Assembly: GCA_942492825.1 (NCBI GenBank)
Contig: OW818635.1
Span: 1,902,549-1,966,548, forward strand
DNA length: 64,000 nucleotides
DNA from: GWE2-51-13 sp942492825
GTDB taxonomy: Bacteria; Bacillota_I; Bacilli_A; Erysipelotrichales; Erysipelotrichaceae
Reading direction: 5' to 3'
Each line of letters opens with the position of its first letter. Positions within the stretch are counted from its first letter, which is position 1. The position numbers and the translations under genes were made by a program. Below the pieces are notes generated by a model. It saw nothing but the letters and a program-made list of their open reading frames with translations, made no database searches and had not been told where the DNA came from. Below, piece after piece: positions 26,142-34,714 of this stretch.

Positions 26142-26200
26142 GGACTCGTTCTCCGACAGAATGAAGTATCATCTCGTTCGACGAATCGAAAGTCGAGTCC
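26142..26200. repeat. Perfect 7-bp inverted repeat with 45-base loop
   Basis: GGACTCG (26142-26148) and CGAGTCC (26194-26200) lie in the gap before the DUF3788 gene. There is no T-run and the length does not fit a tRNA. It could be chance or a structured leader. Confidence 0.25.
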
Positions 26201-26245
26201 ATGTGTCTTATAAAAACGATCTACACTATGGAGGTTATTCATTCT

Positions 26246-26665
26246 ATGATCAATCTGCTCGATATCAATTATCAACCGGAACTGCATGAAATAAGCGAAT
26301 ATATTGAGAATTCGCTTTTCAATGAGCTCTGTAAAATCATGATTGATGAGTATCAAGCGAAAGTTCGAATCGAATTCAGTAAAGATGTTTGGGCACGTGG
26401 ATGGAACATAAAGTTTCGAAAATCCGGCCGATCCTTGTGTGTAGTATATCCCAAAAAGAAATATTTTACGTTACTTATCGTGATTGGTAGAAGAGAAAAA
26501 GAAATGTTTGATCATCAATATGATCAACTGACAGACGAAATGCGAAACATCTATCTTTCTACCAAGGAAGGAATGGATCAACGTTGGCTTATGATCGACA
26601 TAACATCGGAAAATGAAGTCTATCTTGATGCATTAAGACTCATCAAAATTCGGCAAGTTTGTTAA
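26246..26665 (+). CDS. DUF3788 family protein
   Basis: 139 residues. The body (WARGWNIKFRKSGRSLCVVY, then YFTLLIVIGRREKEMF and STKEGMDQRWLMIDI) matches the DUF3788 family, small cytoplasmic proteins of unknown function that are often horizontally spread. The ATG at 26246 is chosen because GGAGGT lies at 26230-26235. By eye this gene and the next are more AT-rich than their neighbours, consistent with acquisition. Confidence 0.75.
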   Translation: MINLLDINYQPELHEISEYIENSLFNELCKIMIDEYQAKVRIEFSKDVWARGWNIKFRKSGRSLCVVYPKKKYFTLLIVIGRREKEMFDHQYDQLTDEMRNIYLSTKEGMDQRWLMIDITSENEVYLDALRLIKIRQVC

Positions 26666-26774
26666 GCGGTGAAAGTTCAAACTTAAATCAAATGCAGAAG
26701 ATTATATGAAACAATGTTGAGGAATATGGGTAACAAAGAATTTTGTTGAATTTAACGGAGAGGAAATATTACGT

Positions 26775-27370
26775 TTGAACAAACTTGAAAGAAATTACGA
26801 TCTAATTTCAGATGCGTTTGAACAAGCTCGTTCTTCGACATATGGAATGGACTATCTTCGAAGATTTATAGATTTTTTCGTAACCATGAGAACATCGCCT
26901 GTTCTTTTGGATATCGGTTGCGGAACAGGGATTCCCTTAACGATGCATTTAGTAATCAATGGGTTTGAGGTTATCGGAGTGGATATCTCGACGGAGATGA
27001 TCGAAAAAGCGAGAAGGAATGTTCCTGAAGCGACATTTATTACAGGAGACATTGTGTCGATTGAAATCAATCGGAAATTCGACGGGATTCTGGCTTGGGA
27101 TTCACTTTTCCACTTACCGCTCGAGAATCAGGAAAAACCATTCGTAAAATCATAAGGATGTTAAACAATGATGGGATTTTGATGTTCACGACAGGCGGAC
27201 AAGCAGGGGAATTGGTTTCATCGATGTTCGATACGGAATTTTACTATAGTTCGCTTTCCGTGGATCATTACGAGCGCATCTTGATTGAAGAAGAATGTGA
27301 GACATTGTTCAATGAAGTCGATGATTCAAGGAGTAAAGGGCATCGTGTGAATTGCTGTAGGAAAAAGTAA
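26775..27370 (+). pseudogene. Class I SAM methyltransferase, frameshifted
   Basis: The first frame (TTG at 26775 after GGAGAGG) encodes a methyltransferase with LLDIGCGTGIPLTMHL, VIGVDISTEMI and ILAWDSLFHLPLENQEK, then diverges and stops at 27155. The homologous continuation (IRKIIRMLNNDGILMFTTGG...) is in another frame to 27370. The switch lies at the A-run near 27132-27136: one extra A would join both parts as QEKTIRK. Either a real indel, a sequencing error in the homopolymer, or slippage could explain it. If real, the product loses the last third of the domain. The substrate is unknown. Confidence 0.7.
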
Positions 27371-27404
27371 GAAGCTAGATTTCTTTCCATAAGGAGGAAA
27401 CAAT

Positions 27405-27758
27405 ATGTTATATATGTTGATCGTCAAAGCGTCTTCGAACTCCGAGAACGCAAATCTACCCAACCAAGAGTTGCAGGATGCGATGGATACATACAACGAA
27501 AAGTTGATTGAAGCCGGAGTGCGCGTAATGGCCAAAGGTCTTCATCCGAGTTCGGAAGGATTACGGATCTCTTTTCCGACTCCCGGCGGAGAACCGGTTG
27601 TAACGAAGGGACCGTTTGGTCCTGTAACGGATGTCGTGGCCGGATTCTTCTTGATCGATGTGAAATCACATGAAGAAGCGGTGGAATGGTTGATGAAGGC
27701 ACCCGATCCGCAAGGATACGGAGAAGGTCAGATCGAATTGCGCAAAGTACATGAGTAA
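27405..27758 (+). CDS. YciI family (DGPF-type) protein
   Basis: 117 residues. It begins MLYMLIVKASSNSEN and contains TKGPFGPVTDVVAGFFLIDVKSHEEAVEWL, the pattern of YCII-related/DGPF-domain proteins. It starts after AAGGAGG. The biochemical role of the family is not established. It is a second YciI-like gene in the window (the other is at 22139) but belongs to a different subgroup. Confidence 0.8.
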   Translation: MLYMLIVKASSNSENANLPNQELQDAMDTYNEKLIEAGVRVMAKGLHPSSEGLRISFPTPGGEPVVTKGPFGPVTDVVAGFFLIDVKSHEEAVEWLMKAPDPQGYGEGQIELRKVHE

Positions 27759-27854
27759 CGTAATTAGCGAATAATGGATCTACGAAACCTTCGAAAAGGT
27801 TACGGTTGGTTGGATGGATTGTGGTATCATAATCCTATCGTCAGGAGGAAGTCC

Positions 27855-28277
27855 ATGAAAAAATTACTCAAACCGAGAGAAATCATTTATATCCTAGGAT
27901 TGATGATCGGTGTGTCCATGCTTGCCTATACCTCGTTTCTTCAATGGTTTGCGTCAGGTTTGAATACGGTGAATCCCGAGACGTCCGCGATGGTTGCGAC
28001 GATCGCGATTTTCTTGGTGCTTGGTGTATCCGTCGACTTGACCTATATCTTCTTATGGGCAAGGGATTTGAGTGTGGGATTGGGTAAGAAAGTCATCTTC
28101 ATTTTGGGCATATTCTTCGTCGAGCTGAACTTTTTGTTTTTCGCGTATGCCTTGTTTAGTTTAATTCTCAAGGATACTGGTATTGATTTGAATATTCCGT
28201 TGATTCTTGTGTTTCTGGTTCTCAACCTTATACCGATCGTCATCATGGTCCGGTATCATCAACGTCAAAGCAAATAG
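27855..28277 (+). CDS. Uncharacterised four-helix membrane protein
   Basis: 140 residues starting MKKLLKPREIIYILGLMIG at the ATG after CAGGAGG. Four hydrophobic helices lie at about 14-32, 45-65, 80-103 and 110-130. The short charged loops give no motif. No family recognised. Confidence 0.65.
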   Translation: MKKLLKPREIIYILGLMIGVSMLAYTSFLQWFASGLNTVNPETSAMVATIAIFLVLGVSVDLTYIFLWARDLSVGLGKKVIFILGIFFVELNFLFFAYALFSLILKDTGIDLNIPLILVFLVLNLIPIVIMVRYHQRQSK

Positions 28278-28316
28278 ACAACAAGTTTATTCGGATATTC
28301 GAAGGCGAGGTACATC

Positions 28317-28688
28317 ATGTTTTTTATTTTCTCCATTTCAAACCAACGGAAAATACTTGGAAATGCCCAAGCGGTTCTGTGCGATATCTGCGGACAATTC
28401 GCATCCTATGAGATTTCAATGACCTATCAAGAATTCACCTTGTTCTTTATTCCCATCTTCCGCTACCAATATCGTTTCTATGCAAGTATGGGATGTTGCG
28501 GGAGCGTGTATGCGTTAAGCGAGGATGTCGGAAAAAAGTTCAAACGACATGAACTCGTTACGATCGATGAGGAAGACTTAACCTTGATGAAACGAGGGAA
28601 AGGGATTATGGTATGTCGAAACTGTCATACCAACGTTGAAGACCACTTTGTGTTCTGTCCGAAGTGCGGAACCCATCTCCATGACTAA
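28317..28688 (+). CDS. Zinc-ribbon protein
   Basis: 123 residues. It starts MFFIFSISNQRKILG, has CDICG at about 22-26 and an aromatic FTLFFIPIFRYQYRFYASMGCC segment, and ends with a second zinc knuckle, CRNCHTNVEDHFVFCPKCG. The arrangement (N-terminal CxxC, aromatic strand region, C-terminal zinc ribbon) is common in uncharacterised small proteins of Bacillota. Function unknown. Confidence 0.7.
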   Translation: MFFIFSISNQRKILGNAQAVLCDICGQFASYEISMTYQEFTLFFIPIFRYQYRFYASMGCCGSVYALSEDVGKKFKRHELVTIDEEDLTLMKRGKGIMVCRNCHTNVEDHFVFCPKCGTHLHD

Positions 28689-28689
28689 A

Positions 28690-28716
28690 AAGCCGTCCTA
28701 TGCTGGACGGCTTTCT
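28690..28716. terminator. Bidirectional terminator
   Basis: AAGCCGTCC-TATGCT-GGACGGCTT hairpin with A/T flanks. The minus-strand arm overlaps the end of the AI-2E-family gene. Confidence 0.85.
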
Positions 28717-29858
28717 TCACTATGTTTTTTGAGTTCCAATCGGTAATTCACCCAATCTTTAAGTAAAGCATAAGCTAAGGAAGCGACAGGGATGGAGATC
28801 AAGACTCCGATGATTCCCATTACACTGGCTCCGATTGTGATTGACACCAAGATCCACATCGCCGGTAAGCCGGCGGCTTTTCCGACAACGTGCGGATAAA
28901 TCAAATTGTTTTCTAATTGTTGGACAATCTGGAAGACGATGAAGAACCACAACGCTTGGATCGGGTCAACCGTCAACACAAGCAGGAAACCGATGGTCTG
29001 CGATACCAACGCGCCGACGATCGGAACCAATGCGGTCACCGCAATGATGACGCTGATCAACAAAGCATAAGGGAAACCGAAGATTGATAGAACGATAAAG
29101 AATAACGTACCGATAATGAACGCTTCGACCACTTGGCCGAACACGAAATTGGAGAAAATCTCATCGGCCATATGACCGATGGTAAACAACCAGTTGGTAA
29201 TACGTTCGGGGAAAATCGCCAATAGAAGTTTTTTGACTTGATGGATTAGGTTTTCTTTATTAAGAAGCAGATAGATCGAAAACATAAATGAAAGTATAAA
29301 TGTGATAAAGGCGCTGAAGATCGAAGACAAGATCGAGAACGACGAGTTTAGCCAAGCTTGCCAACTATTGGTCACCCAAGTGATCAACGAACTCTCCAGA
29401 TTCGCCCAGTCGATGTTCGCGCGGGCCATCCATTCGCCGATCTGTGTGTCCGGACCGAGATTTTCGGTTGCCCATAATTGTATCTTATCGAAGGTCGCAG
29501 GAAGCGTACCGACGAATTTCATGATCGTCGCACCGAGTTCCGGGACGATGATTTGGAAAATGAAGATGATTACCAGTAGAACCAAGGTCAAAGTGAGAAT
29601 ATAACTTAATACGCGGCGGAATTTCTTGGGAATCGACAGTAACGGACTTTTCGGTTGGAAAAGAAAGGTCTCGATCCGCATCATCGGCGCATTCAGAAGA
29701 AAGGCGAAGGCGAAACCCGTGATAAACGGCGAGATGATCTTCAACGCGCGTGCTGCCGCATCGACGATTCCATCGACGTGTTGGCCGATCCAAAGCATGA
29801 CTACAAAAAATGTGATCAGCGCCATCCCTTGTTTCATCGCATTGGACTTATAGTTCAT
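28698..29858 (-). CDS. AI-2E family transporter (PerM-like)
   Basis: 386 residues. It has the AI-2E/UPF0118 layout: two N-terminal helices (HVDGIVDAAARALKIISPFI between), a soluble insert (about 100-165), then five or six helices containing GQVVEAFIIGTLFF and the conserved NLIYPHVVGKAAGLPAMWIL block. Members export small molecules or act as Na+/H+ antiporters; the name does not prove AI-2 transport. The start at 29858 follows GCGGGGAG; the ATG 24 bases upstream lacks a ribosome site. Confidence 0.85.
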   Translation of the reverse strand: MNYKSNAMKQGMALITFFVVMLWIGQHVDGIVDAAARALKIISPFITGFAFAFLLNAPMMRIETFLFQPKSPLLSIPKKFRRVLSYILTLTLVLLVIIFIFQIIVPELGATIMKFVGTLPATFDKIQLWATENLGPDTQIGEWMARANIDWANLESSLITWVTNSWQAWLNSSFSILSSIFSAFITFILSFMFSIYLLLNKENLIHQVKKLLLAIFPERITNWLFTIGHMADEIFSNFVFGQVVEAFIIGTLFFIVLSIFGFPYALLISVIIAVTALVPIVGALVSQTIGFLLVLTVDPIQALWFFIVFQIVQQLENNLIYPHVVGKAAGLPAMWILVSITIGASVMGIIGVLISIPVASLAYALLKDWVNYRLELKKHSEESRPA

Positions 29859-29929
29859 CCGATCTCCCCGCTTTCCATTCATGTGATTTTATTATACACT
29901 ATCTTTAAACAAAGAGAGAGGGCGACAAC

Positions 29930-30259
29930 ATGGCAACCGAAGCAAGTTTCGCGCAATTCATCCAAGATCAACTTGAAGATCTAGGTGATGTGGTCATTAA
30001 GAAGATGTTTGGGGAGTACGGGGTTTTCCTTGAAGGGAAGATGGTCGCGCTTTTGGCCGATAATGTCTTCTACCTGAAACCGACAGCGGAAGTCGAAGTT
30101 CTATTAAAGGAAATCATGAAAGCACCGCCGTATAACGGCGCGAAAGACTACTTTGTGATCGAACAGATCGAAGACAAGGAGTATCTATGTGATCTGGTGA
30201 AAACCAACGCGAACGTTTTACCTTTACCCAAACCGAAGAAGCCGAAGTTAAAGACTTGA
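29930..30259 (+). CDS. TfoX N-terminal domain protein
   Basis: 109 residues consisting of the TfoX/Sxy N-terminal domain only (VVIKKMFGEYGVFLEGKMVALL, then FYLKPTAE). It lacks the C-terminal domain of competence regulator TfoX. Stand-alone versions are widespread and of unknown function. A lysine/proline-rich tail ends the protein. The arsC gene follows 46 bases later. Confidence 0.85.
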   Translation: MATEASFAQFIQDQLEDLGDVVIKKMFGEYGVFLEGKMVALLADNVFYLKPTAEVEVLLKEIMKAPPYNGAKDYFVIEQIEDKEYLCDLVKTNANVLPLPKPKKPKLKT

Positions 30260-30305
30260 AGAAGTTTGATCAACATACTATGATGAATCCCAGAGGAGAG
30301 AAACT

Positions 30306-30722
30306 ATGAATTTAAAACCCAAAGTCGCCTTCATTTGTGTCCATAACTCATGTCGGTCCCAAATGGCCGAAGCTTTATCGAAACATTTCGCTTCAGATGT
30401 GTTCGAGGCGTATTCCGCCGGAACCGAAACGAAACCGCAAATCAATCAAGATGCGGTTCGATTGATTCAATCCCGTTACGGAATCAATATGGAAGAAACG
30501 CAACGATCCAAATTGCTTCATGAGATTCCGCGCGTGGATATTGTGATCACGATGGGATGTAACGTCGAATGTCCGTACTTGCCCTGCAAGTTCCGTGAGG
30601 ATTGGGGTTTGGATGATCCGTCCGGGTCGGATGATGCGACGTTTCATGCGATCATCGACCAAATCGAAGCCAATGTATTACAATTGAAAGCACGGATCCA
30701 ATCCAACGAGATCGTCCTCTAA
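30306..30722 (+). CDS. arsC: Arsenate reductase (thioredoxin-dependent type)
   Basis: 138 residues of the low-molecular-weight phosphatase fold: ICVHNSCRSQMAEAL carries the CX5R loop (Cys11, Arg17). The redox pair lies in MGCNVECPYLPCKFREDWGLDDPSG, as in Bacillus/Staphylococcus ArsC. It reduces arsenate to arsenite using thioredoxin. No arsR, arsB or acr3 is nearby, so the exporter must be elsewhere. A strong terminator follows. Confidence 0.92.
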   Translation: MNLKPKVAFICVHNSCRSQMAEALSKHFASDVFEAYSAGTETKPQINQDAVRLIQSRYGINMEETQRSKLLHEIPRVDIVITMGCNVECPYLPCKFREDWGLDDPSGSDDATFHAIIDQIEANVLQLKARIQSNEIVL

Positions 30723-30729
30723 ACTTCGC

Positions 30730-30759
30730 AACGCCGGTCAAGTCACCGGCGTTCTTTTT
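30730..30759 (+). terminator. Intrinsic terminator of arsC
   Basis: AACGCCGGT (30730-30738) pairs with ACCGGCGTT (30745-30753), then CTTTTT. Confidence 0.9.
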
Positions 30760-30785
30760 AGTTAAACTAGGGATGAGGTGAGAAA

Positions 30786-31658
30786 ATGAGTGAAATCGAA
30801 GAAGCGGTGGAACGTATGCGACGTTATATCGAAGCGCATCTTGACCAACCCATCAGTCTGGTTCAACTGGCGCGGGTCGCTGGGTATTCGCCCTATCACG
30901 CGGCGCATCTGTTTTCGCGTCATCTGGGTGAAAGTCCCTTAGCCTACATCCGCAAGTGTCGCCTGACGCAGGCCGCGTTACGGTTACGTGATGCTGACGA
31001 AGCGATTCTGCAGGTCGCTTTCGACTACCAGTTTGATTCTAACGAGGGGTTTTCACGGGCGTTTGCGAAACAGTTCGGCATGAGTCCGCGCGAATATCGC
31101 AAATCCACGTTACCGATCCCCTTGTTTCGACCGTATTTACTCACCCGGAAAGCGCAGGAAATCGCTATGGAAACACAAACACTCTATGTCCAACTCGTAA
31201 CCCGTCCGGCTCGTACCGCCGTCATTCGCCGTGGAATCGCCGCGGAAGAGTATTTCGCGTATTGCGAGGAAGTCGGATGCGATGTCTGGTCGATCTTATG
31301 TAGCATCGACGAAGCCATCAACGAACCGATGGGCATGTGGTTGCCCGATTCGCTCATCCCGAAAGGTACTTCGAAATATGTGCAAGGCGTCGAAGTACGG
31401 GATGACTACCAAAAACCGTTACCCGAAGGATTCGAGAAGATCCGGTTGGAACCGTGTACCTACATGGTCTTTCAAAGCGAGCCCTATGACGATGCGGACT
31501 ATGAGTCGGTGATCGTCAATATGCAAGCAGCGATCGAACGGTATCGTCCGGAAAATATCGGATATCGTTATGACGATGCATCTCCGATGTATCAGTTGGA
31601 ACCGCGTGGGGAGCGGGGATATATCGAGGCCCGACCGGTCATCGAAGTAAGAAAATGA
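30786..31658 (+). CDS. AraC-family regulator with GyrI-like effector domain
   Basis: 290 residues. Residues 1-108 are an AraC/XylS double helix-turn-helix (LVQLARVAGYSPYHAAHLFSRH and FDSNEGFSRAFAKQFGMSPREYR). Residues about 125-290 form a GyrI/BmrR-type small-molecule-binding domain (VQLVTRPARTAVIRRG, CTYMVFQSEPYD). This SoxS/Rob-like layout usually senses lipophilic cations or drugs and controls efflux or stress genes. No obvious target is adjacent. Confidence 0.88.
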   Translation: MSEIEEAVERMRRYIEAHLDQPISLVQLARVAGYSPYHAAHLFSRHLGESPLAYIRKCRLTQAALRLRDADEAILQVAFDYQFDSNEGFSRAFAKQFGMSPREYRKSTLPIPLFRPYLLTRKAQEIAMETQTLYVQLVTRPARTAVIRRGIAAEEYFAYCEEVGCDVWSILCSIDEAINEPMGMWLPDSLIPKGTSKYVQGVEVRDDYQKPLPEGFEKIRLEPCTYMVFQSEPYDDADYESVIVNMQAAIERYRPENIGYRYDDASPMYQLEPRGERGYIEARPVIEVRK

Positions 31659-31675
31659 GGCTCACGCCTCATTTT
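31652..31675. terminator. Bidirectional terminator
   Basis: AAAATGAGGC-TCAC-GCCTCATTTT hairpin between convergent genes, overlapping the ends of both. Confidence 0.85.
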
Positions 31676-32196
31676 ACTTTGTATCTTAATTCTACGACTC
31701 CGGACTGAAACGACTGTTGGGAAACCAACTCGAAGTCGCTTTCCAACGATTCGAAGAGTTTGCGTCCTTCCTTCACTAACAACGGATAGAGAAAGATACG
31801 GACTTCGTCGGCTAGTTTTTCTTCCAATAGCAGATGGACCAAACTTAGACTCCCAATCACCAACAGATTCCCTTTGGTTTTCGCTTTCAAATTCCGAATC
31901 TCGTCGGGGTCAGCCAAGACTCCGACTCCGTTCCATGGTAAGGGTTTGCGATGTGAGGTAACCACGTACTTCGGCATCGCATTGATGCGGTCCGCATAAC
32001 CGTCCGCATCGCTCTTCCCCGGCCACGCAAGAGCAAACATATCAAACGTGTTTTTCCCGAGAAGCAAGGCTTCCGCTTCGATCAATTCATCAAGTTTCAC
32101 GGCTGCGATGTCTTCGCCCCAATACGGGACAGCCCATGAAGGATTCTGGGCGATCCCGTCCAGCGAAATGAATTCGGAGAGAATGATTTTTCCCAT
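31669..32196 (-). CDS. Dihydrofolate reductase-like (RibD C-terminal) protein
   Basis: 175 residues beginning MGKIILSEFISLDGIAQNP, with EALLLGKNTFDMFA, KYVVTSHRKPL, LLVIGSLSLVHLLLEEKLADEVRIFLYPLLV. This is the RibD C-terminal/DHFR-like NADPH-binding family commonly found as stand-alone proteins of unknown substrate, distinct from true folA. Start follows AGGAGGT. Confidence 0.85.
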   Translation of the reverse strand: MGKIILSEFISLDGIAQNPSWAVPYWGEDIAAVKLDELIEAEALLLGKNTFDMFALAWPGKSDADGYADRINAMPKYVVTSHRKPLPWNGVGVLADPDEIRNLKAKTKGNLLVIGSLSLVHLLLEEKLADEVRIFLYPLLVKEGRKLFESLESDFELVSQQSFQSGVVELRYKVK

Positions 32197-32258
32197 AAGT
32201 ACCTCCTGATTCCATTATAAACTTGATGTAAGGCAATCGGATAAAAGACGCATGGATA

Positions 32259-32267
32259 TGCTATAAT
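32259..32267 (+). promoter_or_regulatory. Extended -10 promoter of the phosphotransferase gene
   Basis: TGCTATAAT: an extended -10 with perfect TATAAT, 23 bases before the start codon; no clear -35. Confidence 0.5.
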
Positions 32268-32289
32268 TTTTAAAGAAAGCAGGTGGCGT

Positions 32290-33183
32290 ATGTCGATCGA
32301 AGATCGCATTCTCTCGAAAATCCCCCTTAATCAAGGATGGTCGGATGACCGCAAATCGATCGTAACGACCCCGAAGGGGCAGTATTTGTGTCGGATCTCC
32401 AAACCCGAACGGCTGTTCCATGTGGTGAAGTCCTTTGAGCACCTCAACGGACTCTACTTGGGACATACGCCGTTTAGTCGTCCGGTCGAATGTTTGTTCG
32501 ATGAAAAGGGAGTACGGATCTACACGACCTTCGTCGAAGGGAGTGACCTGAGTTCGATCCTTTCCATGTTATCGGTGAAGAAACAGATCTCGTTGGGTAT
32601 TGAAGCGGGAATCGCGTTGCGTCATATCCATCAACGGGTAAAAGTCGAAGTCGGCGCTAATTGGGCGCAAAAATATAACGCGAAGATCGATCGAAAGATC
32701 GAAACGTACCGTAACTGCGGAATTCGATTTGATGGGGATGAGGACTTGATCCGCAAGATTGAATCATTGCGCGGGTTACTGATCGATCGTCCGCAGACTT
32801 TCCAGCATGGCGATTATCATATCGGTAACTTCGTCTTGACCCCGGATCTCCATTTGGGGATTCTGGATTTCGACCGTTGGGATATCGGCGATCCTTGGGA
32901 AGAGTTCAATCGGATCCAATGGTGTCGGAATGTGAGTCCCGCTTTCGCGAAAGCGCGCATCGACGCCTATTTCGAAAACAATGTGCCGAAGGATTTCTTT
33001 CCTTTGCTTTATCTTTATATGGCCGTCAATATTCTATCTTCGATTCCTTGGGCAATCGACTTGGGTGAAAAACAGGTCGAAGTCATGCTTGAGAACGCGA
33101 CATTGTTTGTCTGCGATACGCAAGGACAGGATGACTTCGTACCGATCTGGTATAAGATGATTTCGAATTACGAAGAATCATAG
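32290..33183 (+). CDS. APH-family (aminoglycoside phosphotransferase-like) kinase
   Basis: 297 residues with the protein-kinase-like APH fold. The Brenner-type catalytic loop is FQHGDYHIGNF (about 174-184) and the metal-binding block is GILDFDRWDIGDPWEEF (about 195-211). Members phosphorylate antibiotics, choline, fructosamine or other small molecules; sequence alone does not tell which. Monocistronic, between a divergent reductase gene and cca. Confidence 0.85.
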   Translation: MSIEDRILSKIPLNQGWSDDRKSIVTTPKGQYLCRISKPERLFHVVKSFEHLNGLYLGHTPFSRPVECLFDEKGVRIYTTFVEGSDLSSILSMLSVKKQISLGIEAGIALRHIHQRVKVEVGANWAQKYNAKIDRKIETYRNCGIRFDGDEDLIRKIESLRGLLIDRPQTFQHGDYHIGNFVLTPDLHLGILDFDRWDIGDPWEEFNRIQWCRNVSPAFAKARIDAYFENNVPKDFFPLLYLYMAVNILSSIPWAIDLGEKQVEVMLENATLFVCDTQGQDDFVPIWYKMISNYEES

Positions 33184-33237
33184 TTGCTTACGGATTGAAT
33201 GGATCCTTCATAAATAATGGAAATGACGAGGAAAACC

Positions 33238-34584
33238 ATGGAAATCAAGGGAATCCCCGAATATGTGAAAGATGGGCTACGTACATTACAATCCCAAAGC
33301 TATCAAGCGTACTTGGTCGGCGGATCGGTGCGTGATTTATGCATGGGCTTGATTCCGAAAGACTTCGATCTCTGTACCGATGCGCTGCCCGAAGACATCG
33401 AACGCGTGTTTGCGGAGTTTCCGCACAAAACCTACGGGAAAAAACACGGAACGGTCGGTGTCTTATTGGAAGGGCATTGGGTCGAAATTACGACCTATCG
33501 CAGCGATGGCAAGTATCGCGATCATCGCCGTCCCGATGATGTTATCTTTACGCGTAACTTAAACGAGGATTTGAAACGTCGGGATTTCACGATCAATGCG
33601 ATGGCGTTGGATCTTGAAGGAAATTTGATCGATCTATTCAATGGATTGGACGATCTACAAAACCAAATCATTCGGTGTGTGAATGTGGCGAATGAACGAT
33701 TTTCCGAAGATGCGTTGCGCATATTGCGGGCGTTACGATTTGCCTCGCGCTTCGGGTTTCATATCGATATTGACACCTCGGATGCCATCCATCGTTATGC
33801 CTATCTCCTCAACGAAGTCGCCAGCGAGCGGATCCGCGACGAATTAAGCGGGATTCTGTTGGGGAAGGACGCGGTAAAAATCCTAGCTGAATATGACGAT
33901 GTGATCGGACTTTTGATCGAACCGCTCGAAGTTGCACGCGGCTTTGTCCAGTTCAATCCGAGCCACTATGAAGACGTCTATCATCATACTCTACGTGTGT
34001 TATCCTTTACTGAGCCTGACCTGACGTTGCGTTTAAGCGCTTTGTTGCATGATTTGGCCAAGACTACCGGTCTGACATTGAATCCGGATGGGGTCGCGGT
34101 TTTTGAGCACCATGCCCAACAATCGGCGATCCAAGCCATCGAAGTCTGTGCGAAGTTGCGATTCGACAAGAAAACGCAACGAGATGTCGGTGAGATCATC
34201 GCGTTGCATGAGACTTCTTTTCCGGAACGGTTGCCCGAAATGTGTCGGTGGATCGCTAAAACCGGCGAGAAGGTTTTACTTTTGGCGATCCGTCTTCGTG
34301 AATGCGATTTGTTATCCATGAGCGGCGATCAGAGTCGGAAGTTGGAGAATTGCGCCATAGCGCGGGGATTGATCTTTGAGATCAAGAATCGCAACGTCCC
34401 TTATCAAGTCAAACATCTGGCAATTAACGGGGAAGATCTGTTAAAGCTTGGCTACAGAGGTCCGGTGATTCAACACATCTTGGAAAACGCATTGTCATAT
34501 GTACTGGAAAACAAGGTCGAGAATCGACACGACGCCTTGCTTGCGATTGTGCCTACCCTTGACATGCCTATCGAAAAACAATAA
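33238..34584 (+). CDS. cca: CCA tRNA nucleotidyltransferase
   Basis: 448 residues. It is a class II nucleotidyltransferase with head motif AYLVGGSVRDLCMGLIPKDFDL (catalytic DxD), RRDFTINAMALD, RILRALRFASRFGF and an HD-like domain with ALLHDLAKTTG. It adds or repairs the 3' CCA of tRNAs; close poly(A) polymerases look similar, so a poly(A) role is the alternative. The start at 33238 follows GACGAGGA; the ATG at 33217 lacks a ribosome site. Confidence 0.9.
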   Translation: MEIKGIPEYVKDGLRTLQSQSYQAYLVGGSVRDLCMGLIPKDFDLCTDALPEDIERVFAEFPHKTYGKKHGTVGVLLEGHWVEITTYRSDGKYRDHRRPDDVIFTRNLNEDLKRRDFTINAMALDLEGNLIDLFNGLDDLQNQIIRCVNVANERFSEDALRILRALRFASRFGFHIDIDTSDAIHRYAYLLNEVASERIRDELSGILLGKDAVKILAEYDDVIGLLIEPLEVARGFVQFNPSHYEDVYHHTLRVLSFTEPDLTLRLSALLHDLAKTTGLTLNPDGVAVFEHHAQQSAIQAIEVCAKLRFDKKTQRDVGEIIALHETSFPERLPEMCRWIAKTGEKVLLLAIRLRECDLLSMSGDQSRKLENCAIARGLIFEIKNRNVPYQVKHLAINGEDLLKLGYRGPVIQHILENALSYVLENKVENRHDALLAIVPTLDMPIEKQ

Positions 34585-34615
34585 AATAAGAAAGAACTTT
34601 CATTGGAGGAAAACT

Positions 34616-34714
34616 ATGACCGAAGAATGTGACGGGGTAGACCGAAGTATCAACCGGCAAATCGATGCGAAACGAAACGAACCCCGGAATTTAAACCACG
34701 AGGTGACCGTATGA
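34616..34714 (+). CDS. Possible 32-residue peptide coupled to the CNNM transporter gene
   Basis: ATG at 34616 after a strong TTGGAGGAAA (34603-34612) opens a 32-codon frame, MTEECDGVDRSINRQIDAKR..., hydrophilic and without a helix. It ends in TGA at 34712-34714, overlapping the ATG (34711) of the next gene. The ribosome site and ATGA overlap suggest a translated leader that couples translation. No family recognised. Confidence 0.5.
   Translation: MTEECDGVDRSINRQIDAKRNEPRNLNHEVTV

Noticed and set aside
26142..26200. tRNA-like inverted repeat (GGACTCG/CGAGTCC)
   Set aside because: The total length (59) is too short for a tRNA, and no T-arm or anticodon arm can be drawn.
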